DNA from: Cheilinus undulatus
Taxonomy: Eukaryota > Chordata > Actinopteri > Labriformes > Labridae
Assembly: GCF_018320785.1 (NCBI RefSeq)
Contig: NC_054877.1
Span: 37,656,151 to 37,720,150, forward strand
Direction of reading: 5' to 3'
Length of the DNA: 64,000 nt
Shown here: positions 1 through 11,100 of the stretch, in pieces
How the letters are laid out: each line of letters starts with the position of its first letter
Position numbering within the stretch: position 1 is the stretch's first letter
Notes under the pieces: model-generated
Database searches by the model: none
The model's input: the letters and a program-made list of their open reading frames with translations, nothing else
Told to the model about the DNA's origin: nothing
Program-made: the position numbers and the translations under genes

Positions 1-764
1 AAATCAAATCATCTCATCCTTGAGTCAGACATGTGAAAAGTTTGAAGAAGATTATTCCCAGTGTTCATGAGATAATAGCTCAGAACAAGGGATGAACATG
101 GAGCCCTGTGACTTTGACCTTTGACCTACAAGTTTCAAACTTTGATCTGATTATCATTCAGTCACAGAAGACATTTGTGCAAAGTTTGAACAGGTGCTAT
201 TAATTTCAGTTTCAGTTTATTCACAGAACCAATCAAATGCAGACACAGTCAATCACTATTATTCATAAAATAGACATTTGTGAAATGAGGCTCCCTAGAA
301 GCTAAACTGAGCTTGAACGTAGGGACCCACACATGTAATGTAAGTTACAGGTATAATTTTTAACTGGCAATCCTAGTACTAATCTAAACTCTGAAGTACC
401 GTAAAATTACCCTAAAAATTGAAATGAACGTTTGCAGTAATACATTTCTCAAATGGGCTATTTTAAAGCTATTGAGGATGTATTAGAGATCCCAGCCACA
501 AAGGGTTTAGTGTTTATATTTCAGAGCCGATACAACCCCCAAAGTGTAACTTTACCTAACTCATCTGAGTTAATGGTCTTCAATATTAGGATTCCCTTTC
601 TCATGTTTCACATGGATTGTTGTTGTTTTCGATGTTTAGACACTTTTTCACCATCAGTGAAGTTAACCATCCAGTTAGTGTCCTCCCACTTGTGGAAATG
701 AATGGCCTTAAGTTAAGGTGGAAGTGCTGTATTCTAAAGACAGACAAAGATGCAGATATTTTCA
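1..764. other. Intergenic, no gene seen
   Basis: AT-rich; holds the DR1 motif at 115. The 82-codon frame at 453-701 has no recognisable similarity and atypical composition for a gene. Confidence 0.6.
115..127 (-). promoter_or_regulatory. Perfect DR1 nuclear-receptor motif
   Basis: TGACCTTTGACCT is the complement of AGGTCAAAGGTCA, the DR1 site bound by HNF4, PPAR-RXR and related receptors. Far from any gene seen here, so function is unproven and it may be part of a repeat. Confidence 0.3.
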
Positions 765-766
765 TA

Positions 767-2273
767 CACTGCTTTCCACATTATTAAGCAAATGACATTT
801 TTCTCTTTTTTTCCTAAATATTAATGAAAATGACAGAGTATTTTTCAAGTCATCAGCCCTTAGAGCATAATTCAAATGTTTTTGAACAAACTTCATAATG
901 ATAACCATTATTAAAAAAAAAAATTTTTAAAACATTGTAAAGAACTGAACATGGTCATTTTTTTTGGAATTTACAGTATTAGGAAGTCATATTTACTGAA
1001 ATCAAAACCTATTTCAATCAAAAACATCTTAACAGGCCAAGTCACATGTTAACATAGTAGCCCTTCTTTGATATCACCTTTGCCATTCTTCCATCCATTG
1101 AACTTGTGAGTTTTTGGAGAGTTTCTGCTTGAATTTCTTTGCAGGATGTAAGAATATCCTCCCAGAGCTGCAGTTTTGATGTGAACTGCCTCCTACCCTC
1201 ATAGATCTTTAGCTTGAGGATGCACCAAAGGTTCTCAATAGGGTTGAGGTCAGGGAGGATGGGGGCCACACCATGAGTTTCTCTCCTTTATGCCCATAGC
1301 AGCCAATGGCACAGAGGTATTCTTTGCAGTATGAGATGGTGCATTGTCATGCATGAAGAAAATTTTGCTACAGAAGGCACTGTTCTTCTTTTTGTACCAC
1401 GGAAGAAAGTGGTCAGTCAGAAACTCTATATGCTTTGTCAAGGTCATTTTCACACCTTCAGGGACCCTAAAGGGGCCTACCAGCTCTCTCCTCATGAATC
1501 CAGCCCAAAACATGACTCCACCCCCTCCTTGCTGACGTCACAGCCTTGTTGGGATATGATGGCCATCCACCAACCACCTACTACTCCTCCATCTGGACCA
1601 TCCAGGGTTGCACGGCACTTATCAGTCAACAAGACTGTTTGAAAATGAATCTTCATGTATTTCTGGGTCCACTGCAACCGTTTCTGCTTGTGAGCACTGG
1701 ATCGAGCGGCCGAATAGTAGGTTTATGCACGACTGCAAGCCTCTGGAGGATCCTACACCTTGAGGTTGGTGGGACTCCAGAGGCACCAGCAGCTTCAAAT
1801 ACTTGTTTGCTGCTTTGTAATGGCATTTTAGCAGCTGCTTTCTTAATCTGATGAATTTGTCCTTCAGAAACCTTCCTCATTATGTCTTTATCTGCAGGAA
1901 CCTGTCTTTTCTGTGAATCAGCCACAAATTTCTTCACAGTACGTTGTTCACGATTAATTTTTGATTAAATATCTAATGTTTTCATTCCTTGTCCAAGGCA
2001 TTACACTATTTGACACTTTTCGGCAGCAGAGAGATCCTTTTTCTTTCCTATATTGCTTGAAACCTGTGGCCTGTTTAATAATGTGGAACATGTGGAAAAG
2101 TGCATTTTGAGATTTTTATTTTTAAAAAATAGTGGTTATCATTATGAAGTTTGTTCAAAAACATTTGAATTATGCTCTAACGGCTGATGAATTGAAAAAT
2201 ACTCTGTCATTTGCATTAATATTTAGGAAAATAAGAGAAAAATGTCATTTGCTTAACAATGTGGAAAGCAGTG
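767..2273 (-). mobile_element. Tc1/mariner-like element, full length, inactive
   Basis: Both ends carry the inverted repeat CACTGCTTTCCACATT and are flanked by TA (765-766, 2274-2275), the target duplication of this superfamily. The terminal repeats are long: 767-910 matches the reverse complement of 2131-2273 with few differences. Between them, on the minus strand, lies a broken DDE transposase. The 1.5-kb length suits the family. The two arms differ at several sites and the ORF is shifted several times, so the copy is old. Confidence 0.88.
1042..2060 (-). pseudogene. Broken Tc1-type transposase
   Basis: Minus-strand reading, N- to C-terminal: a helix-turn-helix start with KKDLSAAEK (near 2040), then KFVADSQKRQVPADKDIM (1937 down), DKCRATLDGPDGGVVGG (about 1620-1570), the catalytic HDNAPSHTAK (about 1355-1325), and PDLNPIENLW (about 1255-1225) holding the last acidic residue, which is Glu. 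The frame changes near 1660, 1500 and 1260 and there are stops in the N-terminal part. It cannot make an active enzyme. Confidence 0.85.
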
Positions 2274-2275
2274 TA

Positions 2276-3814
2276 GTGTTTTCAAGCTCCTTTCAGATCT
2301 ATGGACCTTGGCAGATCACACTACAACTTTTACATTTCTGTTTGCATTTCTCACTCCTTAAGAGTTGCTTGTTTCTTTCATTATGTGCATGAGAGGGAGT
2401 CCAAGTTGGGATAAGAGCATATTGGCTATCACTGCGTTAAATATTATACGGGCATTATGACAAATGCTGTATTTAGTCAACCTCAAAAGTTTGTAGATGT
2501 AAAAAAAATAGGGTCAGAGGGAATATTTAACTTGGACCATGATATGGCTCTTATCACAGTGATATGATCAGTGTTAACTTAACTCCCATAGTGTTATAGC
2601 ATTCTCACAGGTTCCAAGTTAAAACAACAATTTGAAAATTCTTATCATTTTAATTATCTTACAGTGTACGTTTTTTTAGGATACACACTGATTTTAATAT
2701 CAGCAATACACCCTTTCACACAAATCCCTTGCCACATTTGTGAGGTAACTGACACAGTGGATAACTTCACTCATGGTGCAGAAATGTTCCCCATTAAATC
2801 CAATAATCCACCTGGAACTTGGACAAAGGAATCCCACGTATAAATGCACACACATATAAACACATCTAAAAAACATCTTAAGCATGTCCAAATCACACCA
2901 AAGTACAGTGCACAGGGGCATGATGGGAAAACTCCACCCTACCTGATTTAAAATGGTGGTGGAGGTGCTTAGATCTATGAGTTAAAATTACAACTTGGGA
3001 GTAAAAATCAACTCTGAAATATTTAACTCTCCAGTTTCTGTTGTGTGTACCTTTCTCTGGTATGATTTGTAAGCTCTCAAGATAACTAGGGTATGCAGTG
3101 CATCCTATGGTGCAACAACAGTTTAAGTGTAGTTAAAATAAAGATGTGTATAAGGTCAGAAGAATATGTTTACATTGAGGCTGTTTTGGGTCAAATTTGA
3201 CCCACGTTATATCAAAAACTGGTGTTTTTAGGTAATCGTGAAACTGTTAAACTGTACAGACCATGTCTTTGTGTTTTCTATGGGAATGTTGTGACCGAGT
3301 TTAAACAGGACCTCAACACTGCATTAAGAACTTCCTGTATTTCCACATGTGTCCGGACACCTGCAGAGACAGATACCTGTTTGTCTTTGGATACTCTTGG
3401 AGAATCTTATAAAAGGGAAAGTGTAAAATTGCATATAAATGATCATACATGGTTTCACATTTGGAACAGAAGTCATACAGAGGTCAGAGATGCCTTTAAA
3501 AGTCACACGATCTGCACCTGCAAGCACAAGCACCTGCAACAAAACAAAATAATCAAAATTAAGCAAATCAGTTCATTTTAACAAGATTAAAATGGAGATC
3601 AAAGAGGGGTTGGGATGGCCAGAAATTTCAAAGACATATCTGAGGGGACATTTAATAGACAGAGAGGGCTGCAAGCTGAGGCGGCAGAAAGGAGAAGTCT
3701 GAGTACAGGCTATTTCTCTGCCGGTTTGCTGTAAGCAATCTTTGTCTTGCTCACTTCGTATTATTTGAATTTAAATCAAGAGTTTAAAGCTTATTAGTCA
3801 GTTTTATTTGTTAT
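2276..3814. other. Intergenic, no gene seen
   Basis: Overlapping short frames on both strands at 3222-3581, no known motif. Contains the palindrome at 3188. Confidence 0.55.
3188..3203. repeat. 16-bp palindrome GGGTCAAATTTGACCC
   Basis: A perfect palindrome with flanks TTTT and ACGTT. The motif is frequent in fish genomes inside a dispersed repeat; no other part of that repeat was found nearby. Confidence 0.5.
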
Positions 3815-4340
3815 AGTTTGCTCCCCTACCCCAGCTCTTATACTGAATTTTTATCTGAATTCTCTGAATTCCTTTCTTACTTGTACTTAGAACGGATAAA
3901 ATAGTTATTGTAGGAGACTTCAACATCCATGTGGATGTTAAAAATGAAAGTCTTAGCATTGCTTTCATGTTACTGTTACATGTTACTTCACACAATGTTC
4001 ATAAACTTACTCCCTGCTTTAACCATACCCTTGACCTTGTCCTAGCGTACAGCCTTGGGATCAACAATTTAGCAGCTTTCCCAGACTATCCTCTTTTATT
4101 TGATCATTTCCTAATTACTTTGGAAATAAACCTACAAGATGTCTCTACATGCAAAAGAGCCGTGTTCTGTAGAAGTTTAACAGATAGGGCTGTAGCTAAA
4201 TTTAACTCACCATTAGATCAGCACTAGCAGTACTTGGTCTACATCAAAGACTACGGTGTACACCTGTCTTCTTTGTAAAGTGTCTTTAGAGGATCTCAGA
4301 TATGAATGGGTGCTATACAAGCAAAGACTGATTGGTTTGA
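3815..4340 (+). mobile_element. Internally deleted non-LTR retrotransposon (LINE) fragment
   Basis: The plus strand encodes a piece of an APE-type endonuclease: EFLSEFSEFLS (about 3838-3870), then after a frameshift IVIVGDFNIHVD (about 3903-3938) and HTLDLVLAY (about 4027-4053), with an FDHFLIT motif (about 4100-4120). Soon after the ORF ends there is a LINE-type 3' tail (AGTGTCTTTAGAGG near 4277, GGTGCTATACAAGC near 4308). The reverse transcriptase is missing, so this copy has a large internal deletion. CR1/L2-like by motif; clade not settled. Confidence 0.75.
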
Positions 4341-5044
4341 TATCTCTTCTATTTATGTCTAAAACACTTCACAATATAAATTTGAGACATGTAAAAAATA
4401 GTGCACTGTCTGTTTTAAATATGTTTTTTCTATCACTGGATGACCTAAAAGTGTTAGCAGACTTTCGTTCTGCTTTGGAAGGAATGACCCAACTGTAAAA
4501 TGGTGAGTCTTTGGTCTGTGAGTGCCGCAGTCCGCTTGTCCAGGAGTCATGTGAGAACCAGACTCTGACCGTGATTATAGAAAAACTCAGTTCATTTCTA
4601 ACTCAAATGAAATGAAACACATTAAACTTTTAATTATTTCCATGAAATAACATTAGAGACACAAAAAACCTGACTGATGAACAGAGATAAAAGAAATCTG
4701 TTTTCCTGTTCTAATTACATCAAATTAAATTAATCCCAGGAGAAAAAAGAGCCAGATTAGACACAGATGTCTGTCAGTGTGCTGGATACATCTGCTGTTT
4801 CACAATCAAATAAACACTACAGCTCCCCCAAAAGAAATGCAGAAAGTGTACAAACATTTTGATTCTTTTTTTTGAAAACCGCAAGGAGAAAAATGTCAGT
4901 GGGTTTAACAACATGATTCTAGGAATGTTAGAGTTTCTTCCAACACAAAGGGCTCCAACTTTAACAGCTCTGGTAAGGATTTCTTTACTTTCTTTTACAC
5001 AAACAATCATGGGTCTTCAGAGATTAACAGCGTATCCCTTAAAG

Positions 5045-5903
5045 CAGTGGTTCTCAACTGGTGGGTCGGGACCCAAAAATGGGTCACAACGCAGTTTCCA
5101 GTGGGTCGTGAGTAGGTGTCTGAAAAAAAAAATGGTGGCAAAAGTCCTGAAGTCCTTGTTGGACATTCATTGATACCTTTTATTTTACCCTGTTCTACTG
5201 CCAAATTGGGTAAATTTAAATGTTTTAGCAATATTTTAACTTATTTATCTCCTCTTCTTGCAATACATGGCTACTTTTCCCATGATAATGAAGTAATTTC
5301 ACAAGTTCTCTGGAAAATGGGCAAAAATTGACACATGATGGAATAGAGCAGTGGTTCTCAACTGGTCCAGCCTCAGGACCCACTAGTCTGTCTAATGAGA
5401 GATCGCAGCCAAGTTTCCAAAAAAAAATGTCATAAACGCATGTTTAGTTAATTGAATATGTTGCAGCTTGGAGCATGATTGGACCAAAACACATGACAGA
5501 AAATGACAAATTTCACACCCTCTATCCCATCATGTGTTTATTTTTGCCCATTTTCCAGAGAACTTGTGAAATTACTTCATTATCATGGGAAAATTAGCCA
5601 TTTAGCGCAAGAAGAGGAGATAAATTAATTGAAATATTGCTAAAACATTTAAATGTGTCCAATCTGGCAGTAAAACAGGGTAAAATAATAGGTATCGAAG
5701 CATGTCCAATAAGGACTTCAGGACTTTTGCCACCATTTTTTTTCAGACACCTACTCGAGACCCACTTTTGGGTCTTGACCCACCAGCTGAGAGCCACTGG
5801 GATCAGAAGGTATAAAATTTTCCTAGTTTTGTCCATTTTTGGGTCACGATCTCTTGTAAGACAGACTAGTGGGTCCTGACTTTGGATCGGTTGAGAGCCA
5901 CTG
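5045..5903. mobile_element. Compound fold-back hAT-like element
   Basis: Begins CAGTGGTTCTCAAC (5045) and ends GGTTGAGAGCCACTG (5903), the terminal inverted repeat of hAT/Charlie-like elements. Flanks CCTTAAAG (5037-5044) and CCTTGAGG (5904-5911) agree at 6 of 8 bases, as expected for an aged 8-bp target duplication. Inside, 5045-5345 matches the reverse complement of about 5518-5799. A second terminus at 5349 with the segment GGACCCACTAGTCTGTCT matches the reverse complement of about 5836-5903. So two related units are arranged head to head. No transposase is present; the ORFs here are by-products of the palindrome. Confidence 0.75.
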
Positions 5904-5949
5904 CCTTGAGGCATGTGAGCAACAAATTGCAAAGCAATGTGATGCAACA

Positions 5950-6640
5950 TGGACTGTTAGACATGTCCATGGCATGGGATAGGTTTCACACCTGTCTGGG
6001 TCCATAGTCAGTGTTTGGGAAAGGCAGAATCTCTCAAAAAAATTATTGGAGAGTGGTTTGACCTTCTGTTAGTCGTAGTCAGTGCGAGAAAACATATGAC
6101 GTAGTTGGAGTGCACTGGCCCAGGGAGTAAACTTGATTACATGAGGTTGACAGGCAGCCGTTAAAGCTGCTCACTATCAGTGGAGCCAGTCAATCAAACT
6201 CTTGCTGTATCCAGTCAGGAAAAGAGCAAAAACATTAAGAAATGCTTTCAGTTTGGTATTTTGCTCTTCTTTCAAAAATGAAACTTCCCTCCTGATAAAA
6301 ACTGCAGCTATCCACGATAACCTCTTCATCAGCCATTGTTGTTTGTAGACTTGCAGCCGCTTCAAATAAACCATGCATGGCTACCACTGGTCTGATCATT
6401 GTAAGCATAACAGTTTGGAGCTGATTACGAGGGATATAATTTCCCTCCTGACCAAACCCAAATTATAATTCTGTATACCCGACTAGGCTCAAGCCAAATA
6501 AACACATTCTGTAAAACCAACTTCACACTGTAATAATGCAAAGTTAGCTTACAGAATGTGGCTAAACAGCGCTAACACCGCTGGCCCTCGATCCTCTTTG
6601 TAGGTTAACGTCCATATTCCCATGCTGAATTTCATCATGC
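5950..6640. repeat. Dispersed repeat family R1, diverged copy
   Basis: GTGTTTGGGAAAGGCAGAAT (6012) parallels GCGTTTGGGAAAGGGCAGAG at 13413, and the segment TTACAGAATGTGGCTAA (6551) parallels sequence near 53999 and 51440-51540. No coding frame recognised. Class unknown. Confidence 0.4.
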
Positions 6641-7449
6641 AATGCTTAAGTTATTTGTGAATATACCCTGACAAAGTCTTGAATAAGTGAGTTGCAGAAA
6701 TGTCACTTACATTTTTAAAAAGTTATGAGACTATAGAGACAAAAGAAGGAAAAAATTTAACTTTTTATGTATCAAACACGGTAAACATCAATGACTAGGG
6801 GCTTTTTTTTGCACAAACTTGTTCTCCCAACTCTTTGGGACTGAAGAATTAAAATAATAATTCTGTTACAAAAAGTCTACCAAAAAAAGTCCTTGCACTT
6901 CTGTGAATTAAGTCATTATTTAAAGCATTCTGTTTGCAGTGATGCTGAGGGACACATCACAGCCTCTCTGTGTCTTTTTCTCTCCATTATGAGTCATTCA
7001 GGCTTTCTTCTTCAGTTTCAAAGTCTGTGCACAAGCACTGTTCAGCAAAGCAGATGACGACAGAACAGCCAGCCATTTCTTGTCACAGCCAAGTCACAAT
7101 GCATTCTGGGATACAAACAGACATGGCAGTTGGTTAACCCACTAGCTATAGGAACGATCATGAAATCGATTTGTAATGGATACAAAGAAGTTAAATATTA
7201 GAGTTACTGGTGTGGATTTAATCTTTATAGACCCCAGGAAGTCAGCCAAGTTCCAGGCTTGCTAGAAAACGTTCTGTAAGAGCTATGAAGGCATGGATAG
7301 CATCATTAGAAGGGCACAGTGGCAGAATTTCAGAGGGAAAACATGTAACTGGCACTAATTCATGGTTATTTAACTATTCATTTAACTTTGAACAATGTAT
7401 GTCTCTTCTTGTCATATACAACAATGCCGGTCCCAGTAGGTAAATGTTT
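6641..7449. other. Intergenic, no gene seen
   Basis: Unremarkable AT-rich DNA with no repeat that I recognise. Confidence 0.5.
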
Positions 7450-8103
7450 TATCATAAACACTGTCCTTCACTGATTAAAATGAGGCCTGCAGGTCTTTTG
7501 ATGTTGTTCTTGGGTTTTTTTGTGACCTTCTGGACGAGTCGTCGGTACGCTCTTGGAGTAATTTTGGTACGCTCGCCACTCTTGGGAAGGTTTACTACTG
7601 TCCCAAATTTTCTCCATTTGTGGATAATGGCTCTCACTGTAGTTTGCTGAAGTCCCAAAACCTTAAAAATGGCTTTGTAACCTTTTATGGACTGATAAAT
7701 GTCAGTGACTTTGTTTCTCATCTGTTCTTAAATTTCTTTAGATTGCAGCATGATGTGTTGTTTTTTGAGATCTTTTAGCCTAAATCCCATCGTCAGATAG
7801 GTTCTATTTAAGAGATTTCTTGATTCACCAGGTCTTGTAGTAATCAGGCCTGGGTGTGGCTTGTGAAATTGAACTCAGCTTTCCAAAAAAGTGGTAATTT
7901 ACAGCTAATTCATGAATTAACAAGGGTGGGATTACTTTTCATCTCTACGGCTAGATAGGTTTAAATGAAATCCTTATTTAAAAATGGCATTTAGTTTTTC
8001 CTCAGGTTATCTTTGTGTTAAATTAAAATTTGCACAATGATCTGAAGCTTTTAAGTGTGACAAATATGCAAAAACAAAAGTAAGTAATCTTTGCACAGCC
8101 CTA
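7450..8103 (-). mobile_element. Truncated Tc1-like element (N-terminal half)
   Basis: The minus strand, from 7721 down to 7452, reads a helix-turn-helix domain: NKVTDIYQSIKGYKAI, TTVRAIIHKWRKFGTV, then NLPKSGERTKITPRA, the paired-like DNA-binding region of Tc1 transposases. The flank 7900-8103 has the subterminal sequence of a common fish Tc1 family (GTGTGACAAATATGCAAAAA). The catalytic half and the other terminal repeat are missing; the copy stops near 7450. Confidence 0.75.
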
Positions 8104-11100
8104 TTTGAAACAAATATTACAACACACAAATGTTACAGTATTTCATAACCAATTCTGGGTTCAATTATAATTTAATGTGGTTTTCACTATTAAAAACACA
8201 AATTCATAGAATAAGAAACAAAGAATTATCTGTCAGGATTTAAAGAGAGCTATAATGATTGTAGGGCAACACATGTTGTCTCTCTTCAAGCAAACAATAT
8301 GACCTGATGGCCAACAGAGCAGAAGAGACAGAGCGACAGAGGATCCTCTTTGTGGTTCATAACACGCACTGAGCTGTGTCACCATCTGAAGACTATCATG
8401 TGGTCAGTTTTACTGCTGGAAGAATGAACAGTGTTAAAATTCATTTTGAAGCGGTTTGTTTACTGTGAGTATCCTCCTAAAGGACAAAAGTCAGAGAGGA
8501 GGATGGGGGGAGAAATTGAATTAGGAGAAGTCACAGATCCCCTCATAGTTAATCCTTTCTAACTCCATCTCTGCACAACATGTTGACACTGAAGTGAATT
8601 TACTGTTTCACTGTTTTCCCGCACTGGCTGAGAACACGCTATTGTCTTTTGCAAAGAAAAGCACAGCTTTGTGGTGATCCTGACCCTGTCCGAGGTGAAA
8701 GTGTGTTTTAAATTGATTCATTCGCCAATGATGTTGTGGTGTGTCTGTGTGAGGGGCCACATGTCAAATAAACACAGCCGCTCCAGAGGAAGAAGGAAAA
8801 TAAAAGTAAGTAAAGATTCATCTTTTCTTCCAGAAGGGAGGGAGAGACGAAGAAATAATATACGCATCGGGGGAGGCTGCTGGGTGATATTTTCACCGTG
8901 AGAATCCAAAGATGGTTGAAGAAAAGCAAAGGAGAGCAGAAGTTCATGAGGAGGAGAGGGCAGGGAGAGGCTTTTGGGAGTCTTGCAGACAGTTTTAATC
9001 ACGTCAGAAAAATGAGTATTTGACATCTGTTAAACATCTGTTAAACATTCCTTCAGCACAGACAGCGTACAGATACATTGAACAGACATCATGTGAGAGC
9101 TGATAACACTATCATCGCCGTCTATCAGAGTCCCAGTTTGCCTATTTTTCTATGCATACTTTTCCTGCTCCTGTGCAGGCCTTACGTGTTTGTATTCTCT
9201 GCAGCTCTGCATGCCAACCAGCGGCATCCTTTTGTGCAATGTGGGGAATATTTCAGCTGGCGCCCTAAAATCTTCCAAAAAAACAACAACACATGTATCT
9301 AAGCAACAGAAAAATATTTCAGAAATGTCACACTTCTCCCTGTTTGCTTCTCTATATGAGAAAACCAGCCAGTTTTCTCCTAATTAGCTCTGTGTGCATC
9401 CCATTAACTCATGCATATGAAACATTTTTGAAAGACCTGAAAAACCATATTCACAAACATGAGGGTGTTTTGTGTCCATGTCAAGAATTGCTGTGTTAAT
9501 AGACCATTGTCACGGGAGGAAAGAGCGGGAAAAGAGTGAATAGTTAGATGGCTTGAGGGGAAAAACACACCAGCACACACACACACCATGTAGACACAAA
9601 ATGAATGCACAGACCCCAGCACATGCAGCGCTGCACTGAATACAGGGTTAGCCCCAGGGCTGCAGCCTAGTCATGTCATCAGAGTTTCAGAGGTGAACAA
9701 GCTCTCATTTTTGTCTTTAAACAGAGTGGAAATCAAACCCTGGAGATGGTTGGAGGGGGTAAATGACATAGGCAGAGTAAGAGAAAAAGACAAAAGGGGG
9801 GAGATAAAAGAGGAGTAAAAAGATGGGGCAGGAAAGGGAGCAACAGGCTCCCAACATTTGAGGCAAAGCTGTTACAGCACTCCATCTTTGAGGGCACACC
9901 ATGTATTTAAGACATGCTGCCTTCACATTAATAACATCACTCTGTACGAGTAAAACTGTGAATATAGGCCAGTACAGTAGGTGGCATTATGCAAATAGTT
10001 AGCAAATTTGTCGAGAAGAAAGACAGGCAGCAACCACTTTGAATCCATCCCGAATTTTTTTTAAGTATTTTTGAGATACCAACAGCGACCCTCTTCCAAC
10101 TTCCACATGAAGCTTAGAGGATGAACTGGGTCTGTGCCGTACAGATGTGACAGTTTTTGCAGAGACAGGAGATGTTTAGAAAAGAGTTTCCTTTATTGGT
10201 CTATGGCCGGTTTCACAGGCAGCTGTCCAGCAGATGAAAATATTAATGGCCAAAATGTCCATCTGAAAAATATAAGAATAACCAATACTACATATTATGT
10301 TACCTAGAAGATATGTTGCAAGAATCCTTTAATATAAACTCAAAGTAATTTTACTACTACCTACTTCCTGCACAGGGGTTGTTTATCTATGTAACACAGC
10401 ACATGGCTAATTTAGACGGTGATTACTCATGTGGTTAACATAGATGTCGGGGATTAGGACCTACCGCTAGTTGCTGTTTGGGCCCCAAATGGAACAACAA
10501 AATAGAACTGAACAGAGAGACAGCACAAAACAAATGTGTTAAAAGGACATTTCCGCAGAAAGACATGCAGGTAAACATTTATTTTTCTGCATAGGTTTCA
10601 GCATAGAAACCGCAATGGCCTGATTTTCCCGTTTTAGCACTGGTTACAGTTGAGATCATCAGTAATGCAGAGTTTCAAGGTGGTGTCTGGTTAATGGAGT
10701 ATTTGTTAGCTATTTGTGGGCACGGTTTGTTTATGTTCTCAGAGAAGGATGTAGTTTGGCTGTTGTAAGCTGCTAAGTTATGATGTCAGCTATTGTGCTA
10801 CAGGCTAACCTAGAGCTACCAATTGTAATGTGAAGCTATGTGCTGTTGTTTATGTATTACACGTATGCATATATTGTGCAACTGACTGTAGGACCAGCTC
10901 ACAAAATATACTCATTCATGGGATTCATGCTGCACATTAGCGGTGTTCACGAACTCACATCTATATGCATCTTTACATTGACTTTACATGGAATTAACTC
11001 ACGCAAGCTCTTGCATCTGGTGTAAATACAACATTGGGGGCATGCATCTTTTCATTTTTTTTAAGTTCTATTTTGATAATGAGCAAATTAAATTTATTTC

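Noticed and set aside
5594..5950. 118-codon minus-strand ORF similar to the plus-strand ORF at 5116-5331
   Set aside because: The similarity comes from the inverted arms of the fold-back element, not from a protein family.
8718..9026. 102-codon minus-strand ORF
   Set aside because: Low-complexity Ser/Leu/Pro composition, opposite-strand ORF overlaps it, no domain.
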